Below are positions 49,063 through 57,004 of a stretch of 64,000 nt of DNA, one piece after another; the first letter of the stretch is position 1; every line of letters begins with the position of its first letter. The stretch spans positions 186,001 to 250,000 of the forward strand of contig CALBGP010000028.1 in NCBI GenBank assembly GCA_937892845.1, written 5' to 3'. The notes below the pieces were generated by a model. The model was not told the DNA's origin, did no database searches, and saw nothing but the letters and a program-made list of their open reading frames with translations. The position numbers and the translations under genes are program-made. This DNA is from an uncultured Eggerthellaceae bacterium (GTDB taxonomy: Bacteria; Actinomycetota; Coriobacteriia; Coriobacteriales; Eggerthellaceae).

Positions 49063-51132
49063 TTACTTGTCTTTCATGGCCACTGCCAGCTTGGACTCGT
49101 AGTCGTAGGGCATGACGTACGACCCGCCAAGGATGTAGCCTTTGGCCGTGCCGTTTCTGTATGCTTGCATGAACGTGCTGCCGGCCGACCCTCCAATCAT
49201 GAATCCGTCTACGGCTTCAGTATGGACTCCTTCGATATCAGGGTTTGCATTGACCAGCAGGATCACGCCATTGTTGGTGCCCGCAAGGGCGGCGCCCGCC
49301 AGGGCATCCACGCCGCGTGGCGCTTGGGCGCCGGATGCGATGATCACGCTGCTTTCGCTGGCTCGGCCGCGATCGACCAAGGTCTTGGCAATCTCGAGCG
49401 AGGTGTCGTAGCCGTCATATCCGTACATGCGCACGATTTCGCGCTTATGCGGGGAGTTCTTGCCCAGAATCTTCTCTACGCTTGCTTCAGGTACTGCAAC
49501 CGGACCGCCGGGAACCCAGATGGTGCCGGTTGTTTTCTGCGTGATGAACTTCAGCTCACCGTCGGTCAGCTTGCGGGGAATGGTGGTGCCATTGCCCTGC
49601 AGCAGGATGGGGATGGAGTAGCGGTATGCCAGAGGGGAGATGGAGAGCGCGTCCTGGAAGTTGGTGGACATGGCGATGATGGCCTCTCCCTTGGGGTTGC
49701 CTCCCAGGGCGTGGATCTTCTCGGCGCACTTCAAAGACGTGTCCCAAGAGTATTCCCCGTAGACGCGCTCGGTTTTCACGCCCATGTCCTTGATGGAGGT
49801 TTCAACCTTGGGCAGAACGGCTCCGGGGCCGCCCACGATGTAGACCTTCGTCACGCCCAGGTCCCTGATGGCCGTGGCGGCAGCATCGGAGAGTCCCGTA
49901 CGGCTGGTGAGCAGGATGGGCGCCTTGAGATGACCCGCCAAGCCGGTGGCGCTCATGGCATCGGCGAAGTCGTCATTGCGTGCTATGACGGCGTACTTGC
50001 TTGACTTCGTGCCGGCATCCACTGCGGTCTGCCAGGCAATCAGGGCAGCCGTCTGGGCGGAAGAGTCTCCCGCAAGTCGCGTGAAGGGCGAGTTGACTGC
50101 TGTGAATGTCGTGGATTTGCTGGGCGCAGGGGCCAGGGTGATGGTGCACTTGGTCTTGCCTACCTGGCTTCCGCTTGTGAGGATACCGGTTTGCGCGTCA
50201 TAGCTGACCATGTTGGTGTTTGCCGGTTTGATGTTGCCGACCAGGTTCTTCCATGTGGTGGTTCCAGCGGGCAGAAGCAGGCAGGAACTTGAATCCACCG
50301 CCATCAGCGTGTCGGATTTGCGGTACGCGATGGTGATGTCGGGCTGCATGGAGCTGCCGCTTACTATCAGGGTTTTAGGAGTTGCGGTAATGCTCTTTGC
50401 AACATCAGGATAGAAGGGGATGAGGAAGCTCTCCGAAGAATCTCCGCTGGGAACGGATCCGCTGCCATCCATGAAGGAGAACAGCTGAACCCACAGGTGC
50501 AGTTCCGCGCCCGATCCAAGATCGATGACCTCATGGCCGAAGGCAACGCTTTTGTAATTCATGCCGAGCATGTTGCCAAGATGGCCCGGTGAGTTCTTCC
50601 AGCCTTCGAAAATGGCACTGGCAGTCTTCGTGCCCTTGGGGACGACGATGTAGGCGATGTTTTCGCCGTAGGCCTCAGAGTGGACGGTGAAGCAGGAATC
50701 GCCGTTGGGGCGATCATGCTGGAAGAAGAAGGCAATCTCAGCGGCGCGCTGTGCTGCCGGCCAGGTGAGATTTGCGTTCCATGAAAGCTTGCCCAGCCCC
50801 TTGGAGGCGCGAAGCTGATTCACCTTGTTGAGCATGTTCTTATGCTCGGAGTTGACGTTGTAACCGTTGAACGCGAAGGGAATGAACTCATTGGTCTCTG
50901 CTGCGAACGTTTCCGGCATGCTCTCGCGGTCGATGCTGCTTTCTGCGTGAGAGCCGTCTTCAAGCGCTATGGCCGGTTCTGCTGCCGTTTCCGGTTCTCC
51001 TATGGGCTGAGGGCCTTCGACTGCGGTCTCGTCGGCGAATGCCGTGCAGGCCATGAGAGCAGCGACGGTCATCGCGCATGCTGCAGCCATCAGGAGCAGT
51101 CTTCTTGACGTGAGCCGTCCTTTCTTTTCCAT
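49063..51132 (-). CDS. CWB2-anchored CAP (SCP/PR-1-like) domain protein
   Basis: A secreted protein of 689 residues. Signal peptide 1-33; CAP domain about 95-230 with the motifs FFQHDRPNG, AYGENIA and SPGHLGNML that hold the typical metal/cavity residues; an Ig-like or spacer region about 240-350; three CWB2 repeats about 352-689 (marker LAGDSSAQT is degenerate, VYGEYSWDTS and MYGYDGYDTS follow). CAP proteins are of varied and often unknown function (lipid binding, protease-like). The order enzyme domain then CWB2 is the reverse of the transpeptidase and glucosaminidase proteins. A minus-strand extended -10 lies at 51196-51188. Confidence 0.9.
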   Translation of the reverse strand: MEKKGRLTSRRLLLMAAACAMTVAALMACTAFADETAVEGPQPIGEPETAAEPAIALEDGSHAESSIDRESMPETFAAETNEFIPFAFNGYNVNSEHKNMLNKVNQLRASKGLGKLSWNANLTWPAAQRAAEIAFFFQHDRPNGDSCFTVHSEAYGENIAYIVVPKGTKTASAIFEGWKNSPGHLGNMLGMNYKSVAFGHEVIDLGSGAELHLWVQLFSFMDGSGSVPSGDSSESFLIPFYPDVAKSITATPKTLIVSGSSMQPDITIAYRKSDTLMAVDSSSCLLLPAGTTTWKNLVGNIKPANTNMVSYDAQTGILTSGSQVGKTKCTITLAPAPSKSTTFTAVNSPFTRLAGDSSAQTAALIAWQTAVDAGTKSSKYAVIARNDDFADAMSATGLAGHLKAPILLTSRTGLSDAAATAIRDLGVTKVYIVGGPGAVLPKVETSIKDMGVKTERVYGEYSWDTSLKCAEKIHALGGNPKGEAIIAMSTNFQDALSISPLAYRYSIPILLQGNGTTIPRKLTDGELKFITQKTTGTIWVPGGPVAVPEASVEKILGKNSPHKREIVRMYGYDGYDTSLEIAKTLVDRGRASESSVIIASGAQAPRGVDALAGAALAGTNNGVILLVNANPDIEGVHTEAVDGFMIGGSAGSTFMQAYRNGTAKGYILGGSYVMPYDYESKLAVAMKDK

Positions 51133-51187
51133 GTTCCTCCAATCTCGCGTGATTTGTCGCGGCGTACGCCGCTATGTTCCGCAAAGG

Positions 51188-51196
51188 ATTCTATCA
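51188..51196 (-). promoter_or_regulatory. extended -10 promoter for the CAP/CWB2 gene
   Basis: On the minus strand TGA plus TAGAAT (51196-51188) matches the extended -10 used by adk (TGCTAGAAT). No -35 is evident. It is 56 nt upstream of the start codon. The remainder of 51133-51374 carries a terminator for the sugar transferase gene and no gene. Confidence 0.45.
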
Positions 51197-51288
51197 GTTC
51201 TGGGCATCATGTGGGTTGCCGACTACGTCTATCTGGGGGCTTTCGGATCGACCGTTGCCGCAGGTGCACGGCGCTGCGCGCAAAGCAG

Positions 51289-51322
51289 AAGGACCCGCAG
51301 CTCATTCGAACTGCGGGTCCTT
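51289..51322 (-). terminator. intrinsic terminator after the sugar transferase gene
   Basis: AAGGACCCGCAG (51289-51300) pairs perfectly with CTGCGGGTCCTT (51311-51322) around a 10-nt loop, with a T-rich flank on the minus strand (CTTCTGCTTTG). It ends the aminotransferase/sugar transferase operon. Confidence 0.78.
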
Positions 51323-51374
51323 GCGGCATCGACCGTTCCAGCCTCTCGCCGGGCTGCCGTTTCGGGCATCGAGG

Positions 51375-51980
51375 TTATTTGCCCCCATCTTCCTGTTCCA
51401 CGTAGACGCCCTCTTGCTTGAAGACCGTCCCTATGGTCTTGAAAAAGATCTTCACGTCGAAGGCGAAGCTCATGTTATGCACGTAATGCACATCCATCTT
51501 CAGGCGCTCGTGCCAGGGCAAAGAGTTGCGGCCGTATGCGGCGGCGTAGCCGGTGATGCCCGGTTTCACGAGGAGTTTTTCTCCCTCGTTGCCTTCATAG
51601 AGCTCGGTCTCCCGCTTGAGGTCGGGGCGCGGACCTATCACGCTCATGTGGCCCAGGAGCACATTGGCGAACTGGGGGAATTCGTCCAAGCTGGTGCGGC
51701 GCATGAAAGCACCGATTTTGGTCATGCGCGGGTCGTCGGCGCCGTTGTAGGTGCTGCCGTCGGCCATGGTCAGATCGGGCGCGTTCACCTTCATGGAACG
51801 GAACTTGAACATGATGAACTCTTTGCCGTCCTTGCCCACGCGCGGCGCGTTGTAGAAGATGCGGCCTTTGTCTTCGAAATAGATCATGGGTCCCAAGATG
51901 AGCACGAGCAGGCCCAACAGGGGCATGACCAGAAGGCTGATGACTATATCGAGGACGCGCTTGAAGAAGTGGACGTACAT
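51375..51980 (-). CDS. initiating undecaprenyl-phosphate sugar-phosphate transferase (PglC-like)
   Basis: A small phosphoglycosyltransferase of 201 residues with one N-terminal membrane segment (IVISLLVMPLLGLLVLILG) and the monotopic catalytic core: MFKFRSMKVNAP, RRTSLDEFPQF with the DE catalytic pair, GHMSVIGPRPDL and KPGITGYAA. It has only the PglC-type core, without the extra membrane domain of WcaJ. Such enzymes transfer a HexNAc-1-phosphate to undecaprenyl phosphate and so start the repeat unit. It is 39 nt downstream of the sugar aminotransferase, which implies that the first sugar is the 4-amino-dideoxy-HexNAc, as in pneumococcal teichoic acid (AATGal). Confidence 0.92.
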   Translation of the reverse strand: MYVHFFKRVLDIVISLLVMPLLGLLVLILGPMIYFEDKGRIFYNAPRVGKDGKEFIMFKFRSMKVNAPDLTMADGSTYNGADDPRMTKIGAFMRRTSLDEFPQFANVLLGHMSVIGPRPDLKRETELYEGNEGEKLLVKPGITGYAAAYGRNSLPWHERLKMDVHYVHNMSFAFDVKIFFKTIGTVFKQEGVYVEQEDGGK

Positions 51981-52019
51981 GGGGTTCCTTATCGGCGGGT
52001 TCGGGGCGGTAGGGGAAAA

Positions 52020-53237
52020 CTAGGCCTGTGCGTTCGCTGCGGCATATGCGCGTTTGAACGAATCTATGACGTATGCCACATCTTCGTCTGAGAGCAGCGT
52101 GTGCAGGGGCAACGTGATCTCGCCTTTGTACATGTCGTATGCGTTGGGGAAATCAGCGATGTCGAAGCCCAGGTTGCGGTAGGCGGTCAGAAGCGGCAGC
52201 GGCTTGTAGTGCACGTTGGTTGCCACGCCGTCAAGCGCCATGTGCTCGATGACCGCATTGCGAAACGCGGTGTCCTTGCCGTTCATGTGCACCAGCATCA
52301 GGTGTCCGGAGGACTGGCCGCGCTCGTCGTAGTGCGGCAGGGTGGTCACATCCATGTCCTCAAGGCCTTCTTCGTACATGCCGATGATTGCCTTGCGGCG
52401 TGCAAGCAGGTCGGGATAGCGCTTGAGCTGGGCCAAACCCAGGCCGGCCGCCATGTCGGTCATGTTGCACTTCCAGCCGGGGAAGGCGATGTCGTATTCC
52501 CATGCGCCCACTTTGTTCTTGGATAGGGCGTCTTTGGTCTGGCCGTGCAAGGACAGCAGCATGATCTGACGGTACAGTTCATCGGAGTCGAATCCGTGTT
52601 CGCGCCATGCAAGGCCGCCGCCTTCTGCGGTGGTGAAGTTCTTCACGGCATGGAAGCTGAACGAGGAGAAGTCCGCCACCGAGCCGGATTGCACCCCGTG
52701 GTAGGTTGCGCCCAGGGAATGCGCCGCATCGGCTACGACGATGACGCGGTCGAAATGCTCCTGCAGGCCTTCGGCAGGCGTCCAACGGTCTTTGACGCTT
52801 TCCAGCACAGCGAACAGTTTGTCGTAGTCAACCATGCGGCCGCCCAGGTCGACGGGGATGACGGCCTTGGTGCGCTCGTTGATGAGGGCGGGAAGGCGGT
52901 CGTAATCCATCTCGAACGAACCTTCCGCCACATCGCAGAGCACGGGCGTGGCTCCGACATGGCAGATGACCGAACAGCTGGCGGTGTAGGTGTAGGCGGA
53001 GGTGATGACTTCGTCGCCAGGGCCTATGCCCAGCGCACGCAAGCAGCATTCGAGCGCAGCGGTGGCGGAGTTCAAGCAGGCGAATCCTGCGGCGCCGGTG
53101 TAGGCTGCCAGCTGCTTCTCAAGCTCTTTGGTGCGCGGACCGGTGGTGATCCAGCCGCTCTTGAGGGCGGCGACCACTTCGTCGATTTCCGCATCGGTGA
53201 TATCGGGTGGTGAGAAAAGGATCTTGCGTTGTTCCAT
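52020..53237 (-). CDS. DegT/DnrJ/EryC1-family nucleotide-sugar aminotransferase (PglE-like)
   Basis: A PLP-dependent sugar aminotransferase of 405 residues. Key regions: GWITTGPRT, ALECCLRALGIGPGDEVI, TYTASCSVI, VVADAAHSLGA (Asp of the PLP pocket) and SFHAVKNFTTAEGG (Schiff-base lysine). This family converts UDP-4-keto-6-deoxy-HexNAc to the 4-amino sugar. The matching dehydratase is at 4218-6062, almost 50 kb away but bracketing the same locus. The start at 53237 follows GAAAGG (about 53243-53248). A TTGACC-16-TACAAT promoter lies upstream. No acetyltransferase of the PglD type is seen, so the amino group probably stays free. Confidence 0.9.
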   Translation of the reverse strand: MEQRKILFSPPDITDAEIDEVVAALKSGWITTGPRTKELEKQLAAYTGAAGFACLNSATAALECCLRALGIGPGDEVITSAYTYTASCSVICHVGATPVLCDVAEGSFEMDYDRLPALINERTKAVIPVDLGGRMVDYDKLFAVLESVKDRWTPAEGLQEHFDRVIVVADAAHSLGATYHGVQSGSVADFSSFSFHAVKNFTTAEGGGLAWREHGFDSDELYRQIMLLSLHGQTKDALSKNKVGAWEYDIAFPGWKCNMTDMAAGLGLAQLKRYPDLLARRKAIIGMYEEGLEDMDVTTLPHYDERGQSSGHLMLVHMNGKDTAFRNAVIEHMALDGVATNVHYKPLPLLTAYRNLGFDIADFPNAYDMYKGEITLPLHTLLSDEDVAYVIDSFKRAYAAANAQA

Positions 53238-53292
53238 GATGGCCTTTCTTCCATGGTCCCGGTGCGCAACACGCATCCGGTGTAACCCATCC

Positions 53293-53320
53293 ATTGTAAT
53301 ATCGCGTTGCCTTCGGTCAA
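53293..53320 (-). promoter_or_regulatory. promoter for the aminotransferase/sugar transferase operon
   Basis: On the minus strand TTGACC (53320-53315) and TACAAT (53298-53293) are 16 nt apart, a good sigma-70-type promoter. The leader to ATG 53237 is about 50 nt. Confidence 0.65.
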
Positions 53321-53415
53321 GCTGCCGGGCGAAAAGCCCGTGAAACCGCCCTATGCTGCACGCGGTGCGGTTGTGCGGGCTTCAATCTGAGGCGTGACGC
53401 CCATCTGTCCCATAT

Positions 53416-53453
53416 ATGTTCAATGTATTGATGTCTGACAGTTTATTGAACAT
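53416..53453. promoter_or_regulatory. 9-bp inverted repeat, candidate operator of fusion 3
   Basis: ATGTTCAAT (53416-53424) and ATTGAACAT (53445-53453) are perfect inverted arms. Their TGTTCA/TGAACA cores match those before fusion 1 (22771-22807), with a 24-nt rather than 25-nt gap. CTGACA (53435-53440) within it is a possible -35. The 318-nt gap 53238-53555 holds this element, the divergent promoter and nothing else that I can identify. Confidence 0.45.
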
Positions 53454-53555
53454 TAAAGGTACGATTACGGTAGAAGCATGCGCATCGGGCAATCGGATAG
53501 GTCCTGATGCCCGTATGAAAGCGCGCAATCCCGCGTGATGGGAGGAGTCTCCGGA

Positions 53556-55346
53556 ATGGATAGAAACGAATTTGCCGTCCTCAACGTGCTGCGCCACGGG
53601 CAGGTTGCTCCGCAGCGGGACATCGCGGCCGCCTGCGGTCTGTCGGTGGGGACGGTGAACCGCACGTGCCGCACGCTTGCCCAGAAGGGCTTGGCCGCGG
53701 CAGTGCAGTCAGGGGGAATGACGGTCACCGAAGAAGGCCTTGCCTCCCTTGAGCCCTATCGCGTTGAGAACGCCGTCATCATGGCCGCCGGGCTCTCTTC
53801 GCGTTTCGCCCCCATATCCTATGAGAAGCCCAAGGGCCTGCTTGTGGTGAAAGGGGAGGTGCTCATTGAGCGCCAGATCCGCCAGCTGCATGAAGCCGGC
53901 ATTACCGATATCACCGTCGTTGTCGGCTATAAGAAAGAGCATTTTTTCTATCTGGAAGATAAATTCGGCGTGAAGATCGTGGTCAATGCCGAATACGCAT
54001 CGCGCAATAACAACTCTTCGCTTATGGTGGTGCGCCGAAGCCTGGGCAGCACCTATATTTGCTCCTCGGACGATTACTTCTCCGTCAATCCCTTCGAGCC
54101 CTATGTCTACCGTGCGTATTACGCCTCGGTACGCGTCGAAGGGCCCACGGATGAGTGGTGCATCAAACCCGGCCGCGGCGGCCGCATCGAATCGGTCGCC
54201 GTTGGTGGAGCCGACGCGCAGATCATGCTGGGACAAGTGTATTTCGACCGGGCGTTCTCGAAGCGATTCGTCGAGATTCTGGAGGCTGAATACAATCGCC
54301 CTGAAACGGCAGGCAAGCTCTGGGAGGCCATTTACGTCGATCACATCAAAGAGCTGGATATGTATGTGCGCCCGTATCCCGAAGGCGTCATCCATGAGTT
54401 CGACTCCCTTGATGAGCTCCGTGAGTTCGACCCATACTTCCTGCGCAACGTCGACTCGGATATCTTCACCAACATCGCATCCGTGCTGGGCTGCGACCTG
54501 GACTCCGTTCATGACGTGTATCCCCTCAAGCAGGGTCTGACGAATCTGTCGTGCCATTTCGCCGTAGGAGACGAAGAGTACGTCTACCGGCATCCTGGCG
54601 CGGGAACGGAGCATCTCGTAAACCGCGCCGCCGAGATGGCCGCTCAGTCTGTCGGCCATGATCTGGGCCTTGATGACACGTTCATCTATGAGGATCCGGC
54701 GGTCGGCTGGAAGATATCCCGCTTCATACCTGACGTCCGCACGCTGGACCCTTCGGATCCGGCGCAGATCAGGCAGGCCATGGACATGGTGCGAACCCTG
54801 CACGAATCGGGGGCGAGCGTTGAGCGCTCCTTCGATTTCTTCGACGAATCGTGCCGCTACCTTGATTTGATCGGGGAGTTGAAGGGCGAAGTGGAGATTC
54901 CGGGTTTTGCCGACATGGCTGCCAAGATCGCCCGCTTGAAGGCCTTCGCCTCCCAAGACGGTGCCGAAACCTGCCTTTCCCACAACGATTTCTTCGAACT
55001 CAATCTCCTGCTTGACCGGCAGGGCAAGATGTATCTCATAGATTGGGAATACGCGGGCATGTCTGACTACGCGAGCGATTTCGGCACCTTCACCGTATGC
55101 TGCCGCCTGGACCGTAGCCAGGCAGAGGAGGCCCTCGGGTTCTACCTCGGCCATCTTCCCACCGAATCCGAGCGCAAGCATTGCTTCGCGTATGTGGCGC
55201 TGGCGGGTTGGTGCTGGTACGTGTGGTCCCTGTTCAAGGAGGCGCAGGGCGGCCATGTGGGCGAATGGCCCTATGTCTACTACCGTTATGTCGTCGAATA
55301 TCTGGATCTTGTCCTCGGGTGGTATGAAGGCGGGCTTTCTGATTAG
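53556..55346 (+). CDS. winged-helix / LicC-type nucleotidyltransferase / LicA-type kinase fusion 3
   Basis: A 596-residue paralogue of the genes at 22853 and 25502. Residues 1-60 form the clearest winged helix (RDIAAACGLSVGTVNRTCRT as helix-turn-helix, then a wing), residues 65-300 the LicC domain (AAGLSSRFAPISYEKPKGL), and residues 305-596 the kinase with QGLTNLSCHF, HNDFFELNLL and LIDWEYAGMSDYASDFG. GGGAGGAG (about 53540-53547) sets the start at 53556. It stands alone next to the sugar aminotransferase operon, with its own inverted-repeat promoter region, about 26 kb from the other copies. It could be the master copy that both senses and uses the substrate. Confidence 0.88.
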   Translation: MDRNEFAVLNVLRHGQVAPQRDIAAACGLSVGTVNRTCRTLAQKGLAAAVQSGGMTVTEEGLASLEPYRVENAVIMAAGLSSRFAPISYEKPKGLLVVKGEVLIERQIRQLHEAGITDITVVVGYKKEHFFYLEDKFGVKIVVNAEYASRNNNSSLMVVRRSLGSTYICSSDDYFSVNPFEPYVYRAYYASVRVEGPTDEWCIKPGRGGRIESVAVGGADAQIMLGQVYFDRAFSKRFVEILEAEYNRPETAGKLWEAIYVDHIKELDMYVRPYPEGVIHEFDSLDELREFDPYFLRNVDSDIFTNIASVLGCDLDSVHDVYPLKQGLTNLSCHFAVGDEEYVYRHPGAGTEHLVNRAAEMAAQSVGHDLGLDDTFIYEDPAVGWKISRFIPDVRTLDPSDPAQIRQAMDMVRTLHESGASVERSFDFFDESCRYLDLIGELKGEVEIPGFADMAAKIARLKAFASQDGAETCLSHNDFFELNLLLDRQGKMYLIDWEYAGMSDYASDFGTFTVCCRLDRSQAEEALGFYLGHLPTESERKHCFAYVALAGWCWYVWSLFKEAQGGHVGEWPYVYYRYVVEYLDLVLGWYEGGLSD

Positions 55347-55391
55347 ACAGGCGATGAGGGGTTTGCGCGTGCTGCCTGCCGGGTGCTCCGG

Positions 55392-56306
55392 TTACTTCTC
55401 CAGATACTCCTGCAGCGCCGGCCACTGGCGGGCGGCTTCTGCATACCCCTGCTCATAGAGAGCGAAGAGTTTGGCGGGGTCGTGCTCCATGTTTGAGATG
55501 GTCACCGGTTCGGGCGGGCGGATCATGAAGATCTTTCCGGTGTCATGCATTGCCTGGACGCGCCTGCGCGTGCGGTTGTATTCGAAGTGGCGGTGCTCCA
55601 TGCGCTCCAGGAACAGCGGGTAGTCCGAATAGACGCGCTTTGCCAGGGGCAGGAGCTTGTCAGGGGATTTACGGTAATCCTCCGACTGGGTGAGCACGAC
55701 GATGTGCTTGTCGGTGTTTCCCAGCATAAGGGAGAATCCCAGCGGGATGCTGTCGCAGGTGCCGCCGTCAAGCAGCTTGAGCCCGTCAACCTCGACGACC
55801 TTGCTGACAAGCGGAAGACTGGCCGATGCCACCAGATAGGGCACATCGGCTCGGCCATCTTCGACTACGTGGTAGTCCGCTTCGCCGGTTTCCAGGTTGC
55901 TGGCCACGCTGATGAGGGTGCAGGGCGAGTGGTTGAAGGCTTCGTAATCGAAGGGATCGAGCTCGTCGGGGATTTCGCGGAACATGAAGTCCACGCCCAG
56001 GGCGCTGCCCGTGCGGGCGAAGTTGGCCATGGACAGATAGCGGGGATCGCCGGCATACTTCGTGTTCAGGTAGCAGGTGCGTCCCAACTCTCCTGCAACG
56101 TAGTTGTAGCCGTTGAGCGCCCCGGCCGAAGTTCCCATGACGGTTTTGCACCACAGGCCATGATCCATGAAGAAGTCCAGTACACCGGCGGTGAACTGTC
56201 CTCTCATGGCCCCGCCTTCAAGGACGAGGTTCACGTTGACCGCGTCGCATCCTGCATAGGCGGGTTCGCGCGTGGTGGCTGTCTGCGTGGAGTACGACTG
56301 CTTCAT
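55392..56306 (-). CDS. patatin-like phospholipase family protein
   Basis: A 304-residue alpha/beta hydrolase-like lipase. VLEGGAMRGQFTAGVLD contains the oxyanion loop (GGxxR/G), GTSAG the nucleophile serine near residue 60, and DGG (LKLLDGGTCDSIPL) the catalytic aspartate, forming the Ser-Asp dyad of patatins such as YjjU. It probably hydrolyses phospholipid or acyl esters in the cytoplasm. It is convergent with fusion 3 (45 nt apart, no clear terminator) and not linked functionally to the polymer locus. Confidence 0.9.
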   Translation of the reverse strand: MKQSYSTQTATTREPAYAGCDAVNVNLVLEGGAMRGQFTAGVLDFFMDHGLWCKTVMGTSAGALNGYNYVAGELGRTCYLNTKYAGDPRYLSMANFARTGSALGVDFMFREIPDELDPFDYEAFNHSPCTLISVASNLETGEADYHVVEDGRADVPYLVASASLPLVSKVVEVDGLKLLDGGTCDSIPLGFSLMLGNTDKHIVVLTQSEDYRKSPDKLLPLAKRVYSDYPLFLERMEHRHFEYNRTRRRVQAMHDTGKIFMIRPPEPVTISNMEHDPAKLFALYEQGYAEAARQWPALQEYLEK

Positions 56307-56479
56307 GGCGTCCTCGGCTCTCTTCTCTGTATGGGGCGCAATGTGTCTTCGCCCTTCGTTTCGTCAGTGTCCATGGTTGCCCATGCGACCTCCAAGGTCA
56401 AGCGCAAGCGGTTCATTGTTTCCCACTTGTGGCATTACTGCAAAGTTCGCCGTTCACCGAGGGTTCTTCCTTCCGCATA

Positions 56480-56508
56480 TTGCGGTGCGGCTGCTTATAT
56501 GTTACTAT
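56480..56508 (+). promoter_or_regulatory. promoter of trxA with overlapping dyad
   Basis: TTGCGG (56480-56485) and TACTAT (56503-56508) are 17 nt apart. The -10 is covered by an inverted repeat, TGTTAC (56500-56505) and GTAACA (56513-56518), a possible operator for redox control. The rest of the 56307-56572 gap holds a weak GC-rich hairpin (56529-56551) just before the trxA ribosome site. Confidence 0.6.
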
Positions 56509-56572
56509 TCAGGTAACAAATAGAGGAGCCGGGGACCCACAAGGGGTCCGGTCAATCCGAAAGGAGCAGATC

Positions 56573-56881
56573 ATGGCACAGGTTATCAGCACGCAGGAAT
56601 TTGAGAGCAAAGTCATCAACGCACAGGGTCCCGTTCTGGTGGATTTCTTCGCCACGTGGTGCGGTCCGTGCAAGATGCTCGCGCCCGTTTTGGATGAAGT
56701 GTCTGCAGAGGTTGCAGGCAAGGCCCAGGTCTACAAGGTTGATGTTGACCAATCGGCGGATCTTGCCAACCGCTACGGAATCCGCAGCGTGCCCACGCTG
56801 ATGGTGTTCGAAGGCGGCAAGCCGGTTCGCACCGCCATGGGCGCACAGCCCAAGCACAAGCTGCTTGAGCTTATCGGCTGA
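56573..56881 (+). CDS. trxA: thioredoxin
   Basis: A 102-residue cytoplasmic thioredoxin that reduces disulphides in client proteins. The redox motif WCGPCK lies near residues 29-34 in FFATWCGPCKMLAP, with the cis-proline segment SVPTLMVFEGG downstream. GAAAGGAGCAG precedes the ATG. It is followed by a hairpin with a T-tract and then trxB, so the pair may be partly uncoupled at transcription. The upstream in-frame extension to 56429 is spurious. Confidence 0.96.
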   Translation: MAQVISTQEFESKVINAQGPVLVDFFATWCGPCKMLAPVLDEVSAEVAGKAQVYKVDVDQSADLANRYGIRSVPTLMVFEGGKPVRTAMGAQPKHKLLELIG

Positions 56882-56960
56882 ACAGACTCTGAGGGTCAAG
56901 ACGCTGCCGGGAAAAGGGATTTCTGGGAGGTTTTGGCCGGATGGTTGTCGCGAAGAGCAC

Positions 56961-56988
56961 GATGCCGCTGATTTCAGCGGCATCTTTT
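56961..56988 (+). terminator. intrinsic terminator between trxA and trxB
   Basis: GATGCCGCTG (56961-56970) pairs perfectly with CAGCGGCATC (56975-56984) around ATTT, followed by TTTT. As it lies within the trxA-trxB pair and no promoter is evident after it, it may be a partial terminator that lowers trxB expression. Confidence 0.8.
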
Positions 56989-57004
56989 CGATAGGAGGCT
57001 CATC

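Noticed and set aside
37354..51132. Insertion sequence or prophage responsible for the repeated CWB2 genes
   Set aside because: No transposase, integrase, terminal inverted repeats or target duplications were found; the similarity is explained by domain paralogy.
53326..53340. CGGGC-GAAAA-GCCCG hairpin as a terminator
   Set aside because: It lies upstream of both divergent genes, has only a 5-bp stem and no T-tract.
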